Shown: positions 1 through 9,415 of the stretch, piece by piece
Position numbering within the stretch: position 1 is the first letter of the stretch
Layout of the letters: every line of letters begins with the position of its first letter
DNA from: Methylobacterium sp. Leaf108
Lineage (GTDB): Bacteria > Pseudomonadota > Alphaproteobacteria > Rhizobiales > Beijerinckiaceae
Assembly (NCBI RefSeq): GCF_001423265.1
Contig: NZ_LMND01000030.1
Span: 22,768 to 86,767, forward strand
Direction: 5' to 3'
DNA length: 64,000 bases
Program-made: the position numbers and the translations under genes
The notes under the pieces: generated by a model
The model's input: only the letters and a program-made list of their open reading frames with translations
Databases searched by the model: none
What the model was told of the DNA's origin: nothing

Positions 1-2
1 CC

Positions 3-29
3 ACCCTGCCCGGCACCGCCAAGGGCTGA
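3..29 (+). CDS. C-terminal tail of upstream gene (possibly nusB), partial
   Basis: Only the last eight codons and the TGA stop (27-29) of an upstream gene lie in the window; the tail ends LPGTAKG. Seven bases separate the stop from the GTG start of thiL, so the two genes look cotranscribed. In many Alphaproteobacteria nusB stands directly before thiL, which makes it the best guess, but eight codons cannot prove it. Confidence 0.4.
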   Translation, partial: TLPGTAKG

Positions 30-36
30 GGGGACG

Positions 37-1032
37 GTGGCGGGGGAGCGGCCGAGCGAGGACGGGCTGATCGCGCGGTATTTCGCGCCTCTGGCCGGAT
101 CTGGCGCCGACGGCTTGCGCGACGACGCCGCCACGCTGACGCCCCGCGAGGGGTACGACCTCGTCGTGACCACCGACACGGTGGTGGCGGGCATCCATTA
201 CCTTCCCGACGACGCCGGCGCCTCGGTGGCCCGCAAGGCGATGGGCGTCAACCTGTCCGACCTCGCCGCCAAGGGCGCGACCCCGTGCGGGTTCGTCGTC
301 AACCTCGGGCTGCCCGAGGCCTGGACCGAGGCCTGGCTCGCCGATTTCGCCGCCGGGTTGGGCCGGGCCATCGCGCAGTTCGGGTGTCCGCTGCTCGGAG
401 GCGACACGGTGCGTACCACGGGGCCCGCCTTCGTCGGCGTCACGGCCCTGGGCGAGGTTCCGGCCGGGGCCATGGTCCGCCGGATGACGGCCCGGATCGG
501 GGATCGCCTGTGCGTCACCGGCACCATCGGCGATGCGGCACTCGGACTGCCTCTGGCGCGCGGCGAGCGCCCGGCCTGGGCCGCGGGCCTCGACGGCGGC
601 TCGGTCGCCACCCTCGTCGACCGCTACCGGCATCCGCGACCCCGCCTCGCGCTGGCGCCGGCGTTGCGCCGCCATGCGCGGGCGGCCATGGACGTGTCGG
701 ACGGTCTGGCCGGCGACCTCGCCAAGATGCTCGTCGGCGAGGGACGCTGCGCGGTCGTCGCCATGGCCGATGTGCCGCTCTCGCCGGCCGCCCGCGCCGC
801 CGTGGTCCGCGATCCCCGTCTGCACGACCTCGCCGTGACGGGGGGGGACGACTACGAGATCCTGTCCGCGGTGCCGCCGGACGCGCTGACGGCGTTTCTG
901 GCCGACGCCAGGGCTGCGGATGTGGCGATGGCCGTCATCGGAACGGTGACGGCCGGGGAGGGGCGGCCGCTCTTCCTCTTTCCAGACGGTAGCCAACGGC
1001 GATTCGCGACCGGGTCCTTCAGCCACTTCTGA
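37..1032 (+). CDS. thiL: thiamine-monophosphate kinase
   Basis: Phosphorylates thiamine monophosphate to thiamine diphosphate with ATP, the last step of thiamine cofactor synthesis in the cytoplasm. The 331-residue product has the usual length. The family motifs appear in order: TTDTVVAGIHY near residue 50 (Mg-binding aspartate), VNLSDLAAKGATP near 70, GGDTVRTTG near 125, DVSDGLAGDL near 220 and TGGDDYEIL near 275. The GTG start gives the expected N-terminus (SEDGLIARYFAPL). It follows the upstream gene by seven bases. There is no recognisable thiamine riboswitch in front, although almost no upstream sequence is visible. Confidence 0.95.
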   Translation: MAGERPSEDGLIARYFAPLAGSGADGLRDDAATLTPREGYDLVVTTDTVVAGIHYLPDDAGASVARKAMGVNLSDLAAKGATPCGFVVNLGLPEAWTEAWLADFAAGLGRAIAQFGCPLLGGDTVRTTGPAFVGVTALGEVPAGAMVRRMTARIGDRLCVTGTIGDAALGLPLARGERPAWAAGLDGGSVATLVDRYRHPRPRLALAPALRRHARAAMDVSDGLAGDLAKMLVGEGRCAVVAMADVPLSPAARAAVVRDPRLHDLAVTGGDDYEILSAVPPDALTAFLADARAADVAMAVIGTVTAGEGRPLFLFPDGSQRRFATGSFSHF

Positions 1033-1203
1033 CGACATCCGGCCGCCGCCGGCACGGGCCGATGTGCGCGGACGCACCGCGTGCCGACCCGCAGCGGCTG
1101 GTGCGGACGACGCGCGGCCCCATGTGATCCCGCATGGGACGACGCCCGCCCACGATCGCGCTCGTCCCCACCCTCGACACGCAAGAACGCGAGAATCCCT
1201 TTC

Positions 1204-2295
1204 ATGCCGTCACTGTTCGATCCGATCCGCCTCGGCGCGATCGACGCTCCCAATCGCATCCTCATGGCTCCGCTGACCCGCGGCCGGGCCACCCGCGAGC
1301 ACGTGCCGACGCCGATCATGGCGGAATACTACACCCAGCGCGCCGGCGCCGGCCTGATCATCAGCGAGGCCACCGGCATCAGCCGCGAAGGCACCGGCTG
1401 GCCGTTCTGCCCCGGCATCTGGACCGACGAGCAGGTCGCCGCCTGGAAGCCGGTCGTGGCCGCCGTGCATGGCGCCGGCGGCCGCATCGTCTGCCAGCTC
1501 TGGCACATGGGCCGCATCGTGCACCCGGCCTTCCTCGACGGCGAGAAGCCGGTCTCGGCCTCCGCGACCACCGCACCGGACCAGGCCCATACCTATGAGG
1601 GCAAGAAGCCTTACGAAGAAGCGCGTCCGCTCGGCCTCGACGAGATCCCGCGGCTCCTGGCGGATTACGACCGCGCCGCGCGCAACGCGATCGCGGCCGG
1701 CTTCGACGGCGTCCAGATCCACGCGGCGAACGGCTACCTGATCGACCAGTTCCTGCGCGACGGCACCAACCTGCGCGACGACCGCTACGGGGGTTCGGTG
1801 GAGAACCGGGTCCGGCTGCTCGCCGAGGTCGCCAGGACCGTGGCCGACGCCATCGGCAAGGAGCGTGTTTCCGTGCGTCTGTCGCCCAACGGCGAGATCC
1901 AGGGCGTCGACGATTCCAACCCCGAGGCCCTGTTCACCGCAGCGGCCGCTGCCCTGGCGGAGGTCGGCATCGCCTTCCTCGAACTGCGCGAGCCCGGCCC
2001 GAACGGCACCTTTGGCACCGCCAACCGCCCGCCCGTGGCCCCGGCGATCAAGCGTGCCTTCGGCGGTCCGTTGGTGCTCAACTCCGACTACGACGGCCCC
2101 AGGGCGCAGGCCGCGCTGGATGCGGGCGAGGCCGATGCTATCGCCTTCGGTCGCACCTTCCTCGCAAACCCCGACCTGCCGAAGCGACTGGCGGAGGGCG
2201 CTGCCCTCAACAAGGACGATGCCAAGACCTGGTACAGCCAGGGCCCCGAGGGCTACGTCGATTACCCGACCCTGGGACGGGCCGACGCGGCCTGA
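1204..2295 (+). CDS. Old yellow enzyme family NADH:flavin oxidoreductase (NemA-like)
   Basis: FMN-dependent ene-reductase of the Old Yellow Enzyme family, which reduces activated C=C bonds, nitrate esters or N-ethylmaleimide-type electrophiles with NAD(P)H. The 363-residue protein starts MPSLFDPIRLGAIDAPNRI, the typical first strand of the TIM barrel, so the ATG at 1204 is preferred over an earlier in-frame start at 1081 that would add 41 arginine-rich residues. Visible family features are QLWHMGR near 100, the IHAANGYLIDQFL active-site block near 180, NLRDDRYGGSVENR near 195 and the C-terminal AFGRTFLANPDLP phosphate-binding segment. It stands alone, followed by an inverted repeat. The natural substrate cannot be read from the sequence. 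Confidence 0.92.
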   Translation: MPSLFDPIRLGAIDAPNRILMAPLTRGRATREHVPTPIMAEYYTQRAGAGLIISEATGISREGTGWPFCPGIWTDEQVAAWKPVVAAVHGAGGRIVCQLWHMGRIVHPAFLDGEKPVSASATTAPDQAHTYEGKKPYEEARPLGLDEIPRLLADYDRAARNAIAAGFDGVQIHAANGYLIDQFLRDGTNLRDDRYGGSVENRVRLLAEVARTVADAIGKERVSVRLSPNGEIQGVDDSNPEALFTAAAAALAEVGIAFLELREPGPNGTFGTANRPPVAPAIKRAFGGPLVLNSDYDGPRAQAALDAGEADAIAFGRTFLANPDLPKRLAEGAALNKDDAKTWYSQGPEGYVDYPTLGRADAA

Positions 2296-2641
2296 ACCGA
2301 CCGGTCCGGGCGTCGCCCTGAACACGTGATACGGTTCCCGCTTGATCCAAGCGGAAACCGTATCACCGAGCCCGCGCGGCGCCTGAGCGAAGCCCATGTC
2401 CGCATCACGAAGTGATCACCCGGAAATGGTATGAGGTGATCGACCCAGCCGTTATTGTATCGTTTCGTACAATGACGGCCGGACTTTGGTGACCGTTTTG
2501 CTAACGATGGCGCCGGACCTACGCCATTTGGTCTAGCCCTCCATTCAGCGCGCGGCGACTCGTGTAAGCTCGACCGCAAGTGAAGCTATCGCAGGCCGCA
2601 TTTCGGGCCTATGGACGGTTGTCCAGCGAGGGTTCAGAGGT
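2296..2641. other. Intergenic region holding a long inverted repeat
   Basis: This 346-base gap between the oxidoreductase and the HWE kinase has no convincing gene. It contains the 18-bp-arm inverted repeat at 2326-2366 and then a less GC-rich stretch (about 2395-2480) with further GTGATC/GATCAC-like words, probably the kinase promoter region. No clear -35/-10 pair could be assigned. Confidence 0.5.
2326..2366. repeat. Long inverted repeat, 18-bp arms with 5-base loop
   Basis: Arms 2326-2343 and 2349-2366 are reverse complements with a single mismatch and a five-base spacer (GATCC). It lies 31 bases after the stop of the oxidoreductase gene. It could act as a transcription terminator or mRNA 3' stabiliser, but there is no T-run after it. 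The near-perfect long arms also fit a dispersed intergenic palindromic element. Confidence 0.7.
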
Positions 2642-4540
2642 TTGAGTTCGAACGACCCCTGTCTATCGGCTGTCTGTCATTGGGCGGAGAACGATCGGCT
2701 CGCGCATCTGCGCGACCTGAAGATTCTCGATACCGTTCCGGAATCGGTCTACGACGACATCGTCGCGATCGCGGTCCGCGTCACCGGTGCGCCGATTGCC
2801 CTCGTCAGCCTGGTCGACGAATTCCGCCAGTGGTTCAAGGCCCGCGTGGGCTTCCCGGAGGCGGAGACGTCACGACAGGTCTCGATCTGCGCCCATGCGA
2901 TCGAGAGCGAGGCGCTGCTCGTCATCCCCGACCTGACCCTGGATCCCCGCACGCGCGACAACCCCTTCGTGACCGGCCCCCAGGCCCTGCGCTTCTACGC
3001 CGGCGCTGTCATCCGCACCTCCGGTGGCTTGCCGCTGGGAAGCCTGTGCATCCTCGACGCCGCGGCGCGCCCCGACGGGCTCACCGACATCCAGGCCGAC
3101 GTGCTGTGCGCCCTGGCCCGCCAGGTCGCCACCCTCATCGAGACCCGGCGCATCCGCGAGGAGGTGGCCGCGCAGGAAGCGGAACTGGCCGCGAGCGAAC
3201 GCCGGTTCCGCGTCATGACCGCGGCCATGCCGCAGATGGTCTGGACCACGCTGCCGGACGGCTTCCACGACTTCTACAACGACCGCTGGTACGAGTTCAC
3301 CGGCGTGCCGGTCGGCTCCACCGACGGCGAGGGCTGGAACGGCGTGTTCCACCCCGACGACCAGGAGCGGGCGTGGTCGCGCTGGCGCCACAGCCTCGCC
3401 ACCGGCGAGCCCTACGAGGTCGAATACCGCCTGCGCCACCGGTCCGGCGCCTACCGATGGACGCTCGGCCGGGCGATGCCCCTGAGAGACGCCGAAGGCC
3501 GCATCGAGCGGTGGTTCGGGACCTGCACCGATATCGAGGATCTCAAGCGGGCCGAGGGCGAGGCCCGCAAGCTCGCCGCGATCGTCGAGCAATCGAAGGA
3601 TTTCATCGGCATCGCCGATACCTCCCTGGCGATGCTGCACGTCAATGCCGCGGGCCGACGCCTGGTCGGCCTGCCCGACCGCCAGGCCGTGACGGGCATG
3701 GAACTGCGGGATTACTTCACGCCATCGAGCCAAACGACGATCGAGGCGGTCGTCCTGTCCGCGGTCCGGCGCGAGGGCTGGTGGGAAGGCGAACTGACGT
3801 TCAGCCACGTCGTCACAGGCGAGGAGATCGCCGTCCTGTGCACCGTCTTCCCCGTCCACGACGACGACGGGGTGCCGATGGGCTACGCCACCGTGACCCG
3901 CGACCTGCGCGAGCGCAAACGCGCCGAGGAAGCCCGCGATCTCCTGATCAAGGAACTGTCCCACCGGATCAAGAACATCTTCGCCGTGGTCGGCGGCATC
4001 GCCGCCCTGTCCGGGCGGGGCGATCCCACCGCCAAGCCCTTCGTCGAGGCGTTCCGCCTGCGCCTGGGTGCCCTGGCGCAGGCGCACGAATACGTCCGCC
4101 CGCACTCGCCGGCCAGCGCGCCCTCGGTGGGCGATCAGACCGTTCTCGGCCTGATGCGCCTGATCATGGCCGCCTACAGCGACGAGGGCCGCGCCCGCGT
4201 CGTGATCGAGGGCGACGACGTCGCGATCGGCGACAGTTCGGCAACCGCGCTCGCCCTGATCATGCACGAGCAGGCCACGAACGCCATGAAGTACGGCGCC
4301 CTGTCCACGCCGGGGGGGCGCGTCACCCTCACGGGCCGCCTCGTCGACGGGACCTACGAACTGACCTGGGCCGAGACCGGCGGGCCGGTGGTGACCGGCC
4401 CGCCGTCGCGGCGGGGCTTCGGCACCCTGCTGGCCGAACGCAGCGTCGCCGGACAACTCGACGGCACCCTGCACCACGACTGGGCGCCTGGAGGCCTCGT
4501 CATGCACCTGGGCGTTCCCGCGGCCAACCTGCGGCATTGA
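2642..4540 (+). CDS. GAF-PAS-PAS HWE-family sensor histidine kinase
   Basis: A soluble sensor kinase of 632 residues with no membrane segment. Order: GAF domain about 20-165 (starts RLAHLRDLKILDTVPE), short helical linker, PAS/PAC about 190-300, second PAS about 310-430, then a C-terminal HWE kinase core. His441 lies in the motif LIKELSHRIKNIF, the N-box is HEQATNAMKYGALS, and LTWAETGGP carries the W-x-E residues that name the family. The start is a TTG at 2642 because no ATG or GTG precedes the conserved GAF N-terminus; an AGAGG lies unusually close before it. No response regulator is adjacent. HWE kinases often feed PhyR and the general stress response in Alphaproteobacteria, but that link is inference here. 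Confidence 0.9.
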   Translation: MSSNDPCLSAVCHWAENDRLAHLRDLKILDTVPESVYDDIVAIAVRVTGAPIALVSLVDEFRQWFKARVGFPEAETSRQVSICAHAIESEALLVIPDLTLDPRTRDNPFVTGPQALRFYAGAVIRTSGGLPLGSLCILDAAARPDGLTDIQADVLCALARQVATLIETRRIREEVAAQEAELAASERRFRVMTAAMPQMVWTTLPDGFHDFYNDRWYEFTGVPVGSTDGEGWNGVFHPDDQERAWSRWRHSLATGEPYEVEYRLRHRSGAYRWTLGRAMPLRDAEGRIERWFGTCTDIEDLKRAEGEARKLAAIVEQSKDFIGIADTSLAMLHVNAAGRRLVGLPDRQAVTGMELRDYFTPSSQTTIEAVVLSAVRREGWWEGELTFSHVVTGEEIAVLCTVFPVHDDDGVPMGYATVTRDLRERKRAEEARDLLIKELSHRIKNIFAVVGGIAALSGRGDPTAKPFVEAFRLRLGALAQAHEYVRPHSPASAPSVGDQTVLGLMRLIMAAYSDEGRARVVIEGDDVAIGDSSATALALIMHEQATNAMKYGALSTPGGRVTLTGRLVDGTYELTWAETGGPVVTGPPSRRGFGTLLAERSVAGQLDGTLHHDWAPGGLVMHLGVPAANLRH

Positions 4541-4557
4541 CCGAATTCGGGACGGGC

Positions 4558-5253
4558 ATGAGCCCGATGGCGCGGTGTGGCGACGACAACCTCGCCCACG
4601 GGTCACGCCCGGCTTCGGCGCGGCCCTACGGTCTCGTGGCGTTCGATTTCGACGGGACCCTGGCCGACAGTTTCCCCTGGTTCTGTGGCGTCCTCAACGA
4701 CGTGGCCGCCCGCTATCGCTTCCGGGGCGTCGCGGAAGCCGACCTCCATACGATGCGCGGCATGGATGCGCGGGCCATCGTTCGCCACCTCGGCATCCCG
4801 GCCTGGAAGCTTCCTTTCGTCAGCCGGCACATGAAGGCGCTGGCGGTGCGCGATCGCGCCGACATCGGGCTGTTTCCCGGCATCGCACCGATGCTTCGGA
4901 CACTGGCCGGAGCCGGGATTCCACTGGCCGTCGTCAGCTCGAACGGCGAGGGCACGATCCGCACGGTGCTCGGGCCGGAACTCGCGGAAACGATCCGGTA
5001 TTTTGCTTGCGGCGCCTCGCTGTTCGGCAAGGCCAAGCGTCTCGCCGAAACGGTCCGGCGGGCGGGCGAGCCCGGTACGGCGACACTCTATGTCGGCGAC
5101 GAGATCCGCGATCACGAGGCGGCCACGGCGGCCGGCTGCGACTTCGCGGCGGTGAGCTGGGGTTATACGCGGGCCGATACCCTGGAGGCGCGACACCCGG
5201 CCTTCGTCTTCACGAAACCGACCGACATCCCGGCGGCCGTTATCCCGCATTGA
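4558..5253 (+). CDS. HAD-superfamily hydrolase (phosphoglycolate phosphatase-like)
   Basis: Cytoplasmic phosphatase of the haloacid dehalogenase superfamily, 231 residues. Motif I is FDFDGTLADS near residue 25 (nucleophile and acid/base aspartates), motif II is the VVSSN region near 125, and motif III/IV is around YVGDEIRDHEAA near 180. The cap is helical, as in subclass IA phosphatases. It starts 17 bases after the kinase stop, on the same strand, so it may be cotranscribed; a TTG at 4537 overlapping the kinase stop is an alternative start. The substrate is unknown; phosphoglycolate-type substrates are usual in this subclass. Confidence 0.85.
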   Translation: MSPMARCGDDNLAHGSRPASARPYGLVAFDFDGTLADSFPWFCGVLNDVAARYRFRGVAEADLHTMRGMDARAIVRHLGIPAWKLPFVSRHMKALAVRDRADIGLFPGIAPMLRTLAGAGIPLAVVSSNGEGTIRTVLGPELAETIRYFACGASLFGKAKRLAETVRRAGEPGTATLYVGDEIRDHEAATAAGCDFAAVSWGYTRADTLEARHPAFVFTKPTDIPAAVIPH

Positions 5254-5319
5254 CGCGCCAAACCGGCGACGACGACGGGAGGGCGTCGAACCCTCGCGTC
5301 GTCCCGTCGACGGGACGGA

Positions 5320-5817
5320 TCAGAGGCCGCTTCTGGCGCCCGGGACGATGCTGGTGCCGCTGCCGCTGCCGAACGGCTCGTAGCGGGTGAGGCCGCGGAA
5401 GAGCTGGCTGAGGAAGGCGCGGTCGGCGCCGCTGGATGGGGTCGTCCGCTCGATGAAGTCGAACACCCGGCCGTCCTGGAGGCCGTACAGCGCCACGCGC
5501 TCGACCTTGAAGCCGGCGTTGAAATAGACCGCCGTGACCTTCTGGTCCTCGACCTGCTCACCGAGGAACAGCACCGTGCGGCGGGTGTTCTGGGTGATGT
5601 AGTACCAGGACTTGTTGCCGACGGTGGAAACGGTCGACGGCGTGCCGAGGATCTGCAGGACCTGCTCGGCGCTCATCCCGGGCTTCACGGTGGCGAGCGC
5701 AGCTTGATCGATCTGGTATCCATGGCGGATATCCTCACCGATGCAGCCCGATACGCCGAGACCGACGAGGCCGACGACAGCGAAACGGGCGAGCGACGAA
5801 ACGAGACGGCGCGACAT
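5320..5817 (-). CDS. bamE: Outer membrane assembly lipoprotein BamE (SmpA/OmlA)
   Basis: Small lipoprotein of the BAM complex that inserts beta-barrel proteins in the outer membrane. The 165-residue product has a signal sequence and the lipobox VSGC. The mature part holds the SmpA/OmlA signature: a helix with VKPGMSAEQVLQILGTPS, then SWYYITQ and a strand with VYFNAGFKV. The ATG at 5817 is preferred over one 11 codons upstream because AAGGGTGG lies just before it and the signal peptide starts there. It is divergent from the bc1 chaperone gene and convergent with the HAD gene. In other Alphaproteobacteria this gene also sits upstream of the chaperone-DUF177-plsX-fabH block. Confidence 0.9.
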   Translation of the reverse strand: MSRRLVSSLARFAVVGLVGLGVSGCIGEDIRHGYQIDQAALATVKPGMSAEQVLQILGTPSTVSTVGNKSWYYITQNTRRTVLFLGEQVEDQKVTAVYFNAGFKVERVALYGLQDGRVFDFIERTTPSSGADRAFLSQLFRGLTRYEPFGSGSGTSIVPGARSGL

Positions 5818-6013
5818 CGACCACCCTTGATCTTGAACAACTGAACGCATCTTCGGTGCGGTGTAGGTAACCCGGTGACGACCGGGAGCCCTTGCACCTT
5901 GACCGTTCGTTGCCGTACCGCGGGGTTATGGTTTTGACAAGGCAAGCCCGGACACAGCCCTCCGCCCAAGCGCAGGCGCGATGGACCCACCATTGCGGGC
6001 AGGGGACCCGATC

Positions 6014-6571
6014 GTGATCTGGCGCTTGTTCAAGCGTGAGGCGCCGCGGGGGCTGGCCGTCGAGACGCTGCACCGGCGCATCAACGACGCCTCGCGCCAG
6101 CCCGGGCTCTATACCGGCCTCGGCGTGCCCGACACGGTCGAGGGCCGGTTCGAGTGCCTGTGCCTGCACGTCATCCTGGTGCTGCGGCGACTGGAGACGC
6201 TGCCCGAGCCCGCCGCCGATGTGGCGCAGGATCTCGTCAATGCGGTCTTCCTGCAGCTCGATTCGTCGTTGCGCGAACTCGGCGTCGGCGACTTCGGCGT
6301 GCCCAAGCGCATGAAGAAGCTCGGTGCCGCCTTCTACGGACGGGCCGAGACCTACGGCGCTGCTCTGGCGACCAAGGACGGTGAGGCGCTCGCTACGGCG
6401 CTGGCCCGCAACGTCATCGGCACTCCCGAACCCGGGGACGGGGCCGGCCTGGCACGCTATGTCCTGGCCGCGGCCGCCGCCCTGGAGGGGACGGACCTCG
6501 ACGCCCTGCTCGCGTCGGGGCCGGGTTTTCCCTCGCCCGACGCCTTCACCGACCAGACGGGTGCGCCATGA
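6014..6571 (+). CDS. Ubiquinol-cytochrome c chaperone (CBP3-like) family protein
   Basis: Member of the CBP3/UQCC1 family, which in mitochondria assists cytochrome b synthesis and bc1 complex assembly; the bacterial members are less studied. The 185-residue product starts with WRLFKR and contains a largely helical core including CLCLHVILVLRRL and KRMKKLGAAFYGRAETYGAAL, typical of the family. The GTG at 6014 is preferred because AGGGGA stands nine bases upstream; an ATG at 5981 would add 11 unconserved residues. The stop overlaps the ATG of the DUF177 gene (ATGA), so the two are translationally coupled. Confidence 0.85.
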   Translation: MIWRLFKREAPRGLAVETLHRRINDASRQPGLYTGLGVPDTVEGRFECLCLHVILVLRRLETLPEPAADVAQDLVNAVFLQLDSSLRELGVGDFGVPKRMKKLGAAFYGRAETYGAALATKDGEALATALARNVIGTPEPGDGAGLARYVLAAAAALEGTDLDALLASGPGFPSPDAFTDQTGAP

Positions 6572-7110
6572 CACGTCACGACCACCCGCCACGCCACGAC
6601 CGGACCAGGGACCCCAAGCCCGGCCCGCTCTCGCGCCCGACCCGCGTCGATCGCCTGCGCAAGGAGGGCAGCGAGGTGATCGTGACGGCGACACCAGCTG
6701 AATGCCTGGCGCTGGCGGACGACTTCAAGATCCCCGCGATCCGCGACCTGGTCGGGCGGTTTCGCGTCGCCGGCCCGTCCTCGCGCCTGATCGTCACCGG
6801 CACCGTGACGGCGCTCGTCACCCAGACCTGCACGGTGAGCCTCGATCCGTTCGAGGCGCCGGTGTCGGAGCCCGCGGAAGTGGTCTTCACCGACACCGAC
6901 ATTCTCGCGGGCACCGATGCGGAGGAGGTCGACGTGCCCGACCCCATCGTCGGCAACACCATCGATTTCGGAACCCTCACCGCCGAGTTCCTGGCGTTGG
7001 GCCTCGACCCCTATCCGCGCAAGCCCGGCATCGCCTTCACCCCCGTGATCGAGGACGCCGAGCCCGGACCGTTCGATCCCCTCGGGCAGCCTCCGGGGCG
7101 GCAGGACTGA
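6568..7110 (+). CDS. DUF177 (YceD-like) domain protein
   Basis: A 180-residue member of the DUF177/YceD family, implicated in 23S rRNA accumulation in E. coli and plants. The conserved features are the central C-x-V-x-L-x-P-F motif (CTVSLDPF near residue 90), an acidic segment, and the C-terminal GNTIDFGTLTAEFLALGLDPYPRKPG motif region near 130-160. Its ATG overlaps the stop of the preceding chaperone gene. It precedes plsX, as in many Alphaproteobacteria; the usual companion rpmF is not between them here. Confidence 0.88.
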   Translation: MTRHDHPPRHDRTRDPKPGPLSRPTRVDRLRKEGSEVIVTATPAECLALADDFKIPAIRDLVGRFRVAGPSSRLIVTGTVTALVTQTCTVSLDPFEAPVSEPAEVVFTDTDILAGTDAEEVDVPDPIVGNTIDFGTLTAEFLALGLDPYPRKPGIAFTPVIEDAEPGPFDPLGQPPGRQD

Positions 7111-7278
7111 GGGCCGGCGCGGGGCTTCGCGCGCAAGGCACCGCAGATTTCGTTTGCCCGGTGGGCCCGGATCGCTATTTTCCGCCCCGCCGAGCAGGGC
7201 CCCGCACGATGCGGCGCCTCCATCCCGCCCTTGACGACCGGGGCACCCCTTCGCACGAGGCCACCGGCCGGATCCGTC

Positions 7279-8313
7279 ATGTCACAACGCGTGTGCATCT
7301 CCCTCGACGCCATGGGCGGCGACCACGGTCCCGCGACCGTCGTCCCCGGCGCGGGCCTCGCCCGCGAGCGACATCCGGAGATGACCTTCCTGATGTTCGG
7401 CGACGAGGCCGTGCTGGCGCCGCTGGTGGCGGCCGAGCCCCGCCTGAAGGGCGCCGTCGAGATCCGCCACACCACCGTCTCCATCGCCATGGACGAGAAG
7501 CCGAGCCAGGCGGTGCGCTCGGGGCGCGGCAAGTCGTCGATGTGGCGGGCGATCCAGGCGGTCAAGGACGGCGAGGCGGATGCCGCGGTCTCGGCCGGCA
7601 ACACCGGCGCGCTCATGGCGATGTCGAAGATCTGCCTGAAGACCCTGTCCGGCATCGAGCGCCCGGCCATCGCCTGCCTGTGGCCGACGGTGCGCGGCGA
7701 GAGCGTCGTGCTCGATGTCGGCGCCACCATCGGCACCGACGCCGAGCACCTCGTCGAGATGGCGCTGATGGGCGCGGCCATGGCCCGGATCGTGTTCGAC
7801 CTCGACACGCCGACCGTCGGTCTGCTCAACGTCGGCACCGAGGAGATGAAGGGCAACGAGGCGGTCAAGGAAGCCGCCCGCATCCTGCGCGAGTCGCCGC
7901 TGCCGGGGCTGACCTACCATGGCTTCGTGGAGGGCAACGATCTCGGCCTCGGCACCGTCGACGTCGTGGTGACGGAGGGCTTCACCGGCAATATCGCCCT
8001 CAAGACCGCGGAAGGTACGGCCAAGCAGATCGGCACCTACCTGCGGGCCGCCATGAGCCGCACGCTCTCGGCCAGGATCGGCTACTTCTTCGCCCGCCAG
8101 GCCTTCAAGGCCCTGCGCGAAAAGATGAACCCGAGCCGCGCCAACGGCGGCGTCTTCCTCGGGCTGGAGGGCATCGTCATCAAGAGCCACGGCTCGGAGA
8201 ACGCGCAGGGCTTTGCGGCCGCCGTGGACCTCGCCCACGACATGGCCCGTCACGACCTCATGCGCACGATCCGCGACATGCTCGACCTGACGCCGACGGC
8301 GGCCTCGGCGTGA
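7279..8313 (+). CDS. plsX: Phosphate acyltransferase PlsX
   Basis: Converts acyl-ACP plus phosphate to acyl-phosphate, the acyl donor for PlsY at the start of phospholipid synthesis; peripheral membrane enzyme. The 344-residue protein starts with the family signature [11 protein letters not shown]. Other hallmarks are [10 protein letters not shown] near 110, GATIGTD near 145, [14 protein letters not shown] near 180 and the [14 protein letters not shown] segment near 235. The ATG at 7279 directly precedes the signature; an ATG at 7231 would add 16 residues. It is followed 28 bases later by fabH, linking phospholipid and fatty-acid initiation. Confidence 0.96.
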   Translation: MSQRVCISLDAMGGDHGPATVVPGAGLARERHPEMTFLMFGDEAVLAPLVAAEPRLKGAVEIRHTTVSIAMDEKPSQAVRSGRGKSSMWRAIQAVKDGEADAAVSAGNTGALMAMSKICLKTLSGIERPAIACLWPTVRGESVVLDVGATIGTDAEHLVEMALMGAAMARIVFDLDTPTVGLLNVGTEEMKGNEAVKEAARILRESPLPGLTYHGFVEGNDLGLGTVDVVVTEGFTGNIALKTAEGTAKQIGTYLRAAMSRTLSARIGYFFARQAFKALREKMNPSRANGGVFLGLEGIVIKSHGSENAQGFAAAVDLAHDMARHDLMRTIRDMLDLTPTAASA

Positions 8314-8341
8314 GGGCGCCCCCGATGCAGGAGCGGATGCG

Positions 8342-9319
8342 ATGACGATCCTGCGTTCCGTGGTCGTGGGCGGGGGCTCGGCGCTGCCGTCGCGCTGCGT
8401 CAGCAACGCCACGCTGGCCGAGACCGTGGACACCTCCGACGACTGGATCGTCCAGCGTACCGGCATCCGGCAACGCTACCTCTGCGGCCCCGGCGAGACC
8501 ACCTCGGTCCTGGGCGCAAGGGCGGCGCGGGCCGCCCTCGACGATGCGGGTCTGACCCCCGACGACATCGATCTCGTGATCTGCGCCACCTCGACGCCGG
8601 ACCACACCTTTCCCTCGACGGCGACGCAGATCCAGGCGGCGCTCGGCATCCACCAGGGCTTCGCCTTCGACCTTCAGGCCGTCTGCGCCGGCTTCGTCTA
8701 TGCGGTGACCACCGCCGACAAGTTCCTGACCTCGGGGTCGGCCAGGCGCGCGCTGGTCGTCGGCGCCGAGACCTTCTCGCGCATCCTCGACTGGGAGGAC
8801 CGGACCACGTGCGTCCTGTTCGGCGACGGCGCCGGCGCCATCGTGCTCGAAGCTCAGGACGGGCAGGGGACAATCGCGGACCGCGGCGTGCTCGCCTCCA
8901 GCCTGCGGTCCGATGGCCGCCATCGCGACAAACTCTACGTCGACGGCGGTCCCGGCTCGACCGGTACCACCGGGCACCTGCGGATGTCGGGCAAGGAGGT
9001 GTTCCGATTCGCCGTCGGCTCGGTCACCGACGTGATCCTCGACGCCTTCAATGCCACCGGGACGACCGCGGACGATCTCGACTGGTTCGTGCCGCACCAG
9101 GCCAACCGCCGCATCATCGAAGCCTCGGCCGACAAGCTCGGGATCGCCCGCGACAAGGTCGTGCTGACGGTGGACCGGCACGGCAACACCTCGGCGGCCT
9201 CGATTCCGCTGGCCCTGGACGTCGCCCGCAAGGACGGGCGCATCAAACCCGGCGACCTCGTGATGATCGAGGCCATCGGCGGCGGGTTCACCTGGGGCGC
9301 CGCGCTGATCCGCTGGTAA
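8342..9319 (+). CDS. fabH: 3-oxoacyl-ACP synthase III (KAS III)
   Basis: Condenses acetyl-CoA with malonyl-ACP to start type II fatty acid synthesis. The 325-residue product has the thiolase-fold triad: Cys115 in LQAVCAG, His in VPHQANRRI near 250, and Asn in RHGNTSAAS near 280. The C-terminal [13 protein letters not shown] is a KAS III ending. The start ATG at 8342 gives the usual [13 protein letters not shown] first strand. It lies between plsX and ihfA, a conserved arrangement. Confidence 0.96.
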   Translation: MTILRSVVVGGGSALPSRCVSNATLAETVDTSDDWIVQRTGIRQRYLCGPGETTSVLGARAARAALDDAGLTPDDIDLVICATSTPDHTFPSTATQIQAALGIHQGFAFDLQAVCAGFVYAVTTADKFLTSGSARRALVVGAETFSRILDWEDRTTCVLFGDGAGAIVLEAQDGQGTIADRGVLASSLRSDGRHRDKLYVDGGPGSTGTTGHLRMSGKEVFRFAVGSVTDVILDAFNATGTTADDLDWFVPHQANRRIIEASADKLGIARDKVVLTVDRHGNTSAASIPLALDVARKDGRIKPGDLVMIEAIGGGFTWGAALIRW

Positions 9320-9415
9320 GGCCAAGGCTTTCTGTTGACCCGGGCCGGGCGGGCGATTAGCGTGTCCGATCATAGAGATACGTGTCAAACGTAGAAACGG
9401 CCCGGGGACGGATTC

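Noticed and set aside
2611..4557. Plus-strand open frame running ahead of the HAD gene through the kinase gene
   Set aside because: It is in the HAD gene frame but overlaps the kinase, whose motifs (GAF, PAS, HWE) are in a different frame. Only the part from 4558 is kept.
5254..5319. Terminator between the HAD and bamE genes
   Set aside because: GACGGGA and TCCCGTC can pair over seven bases, but the loop is long and no T-run follows on either strand.
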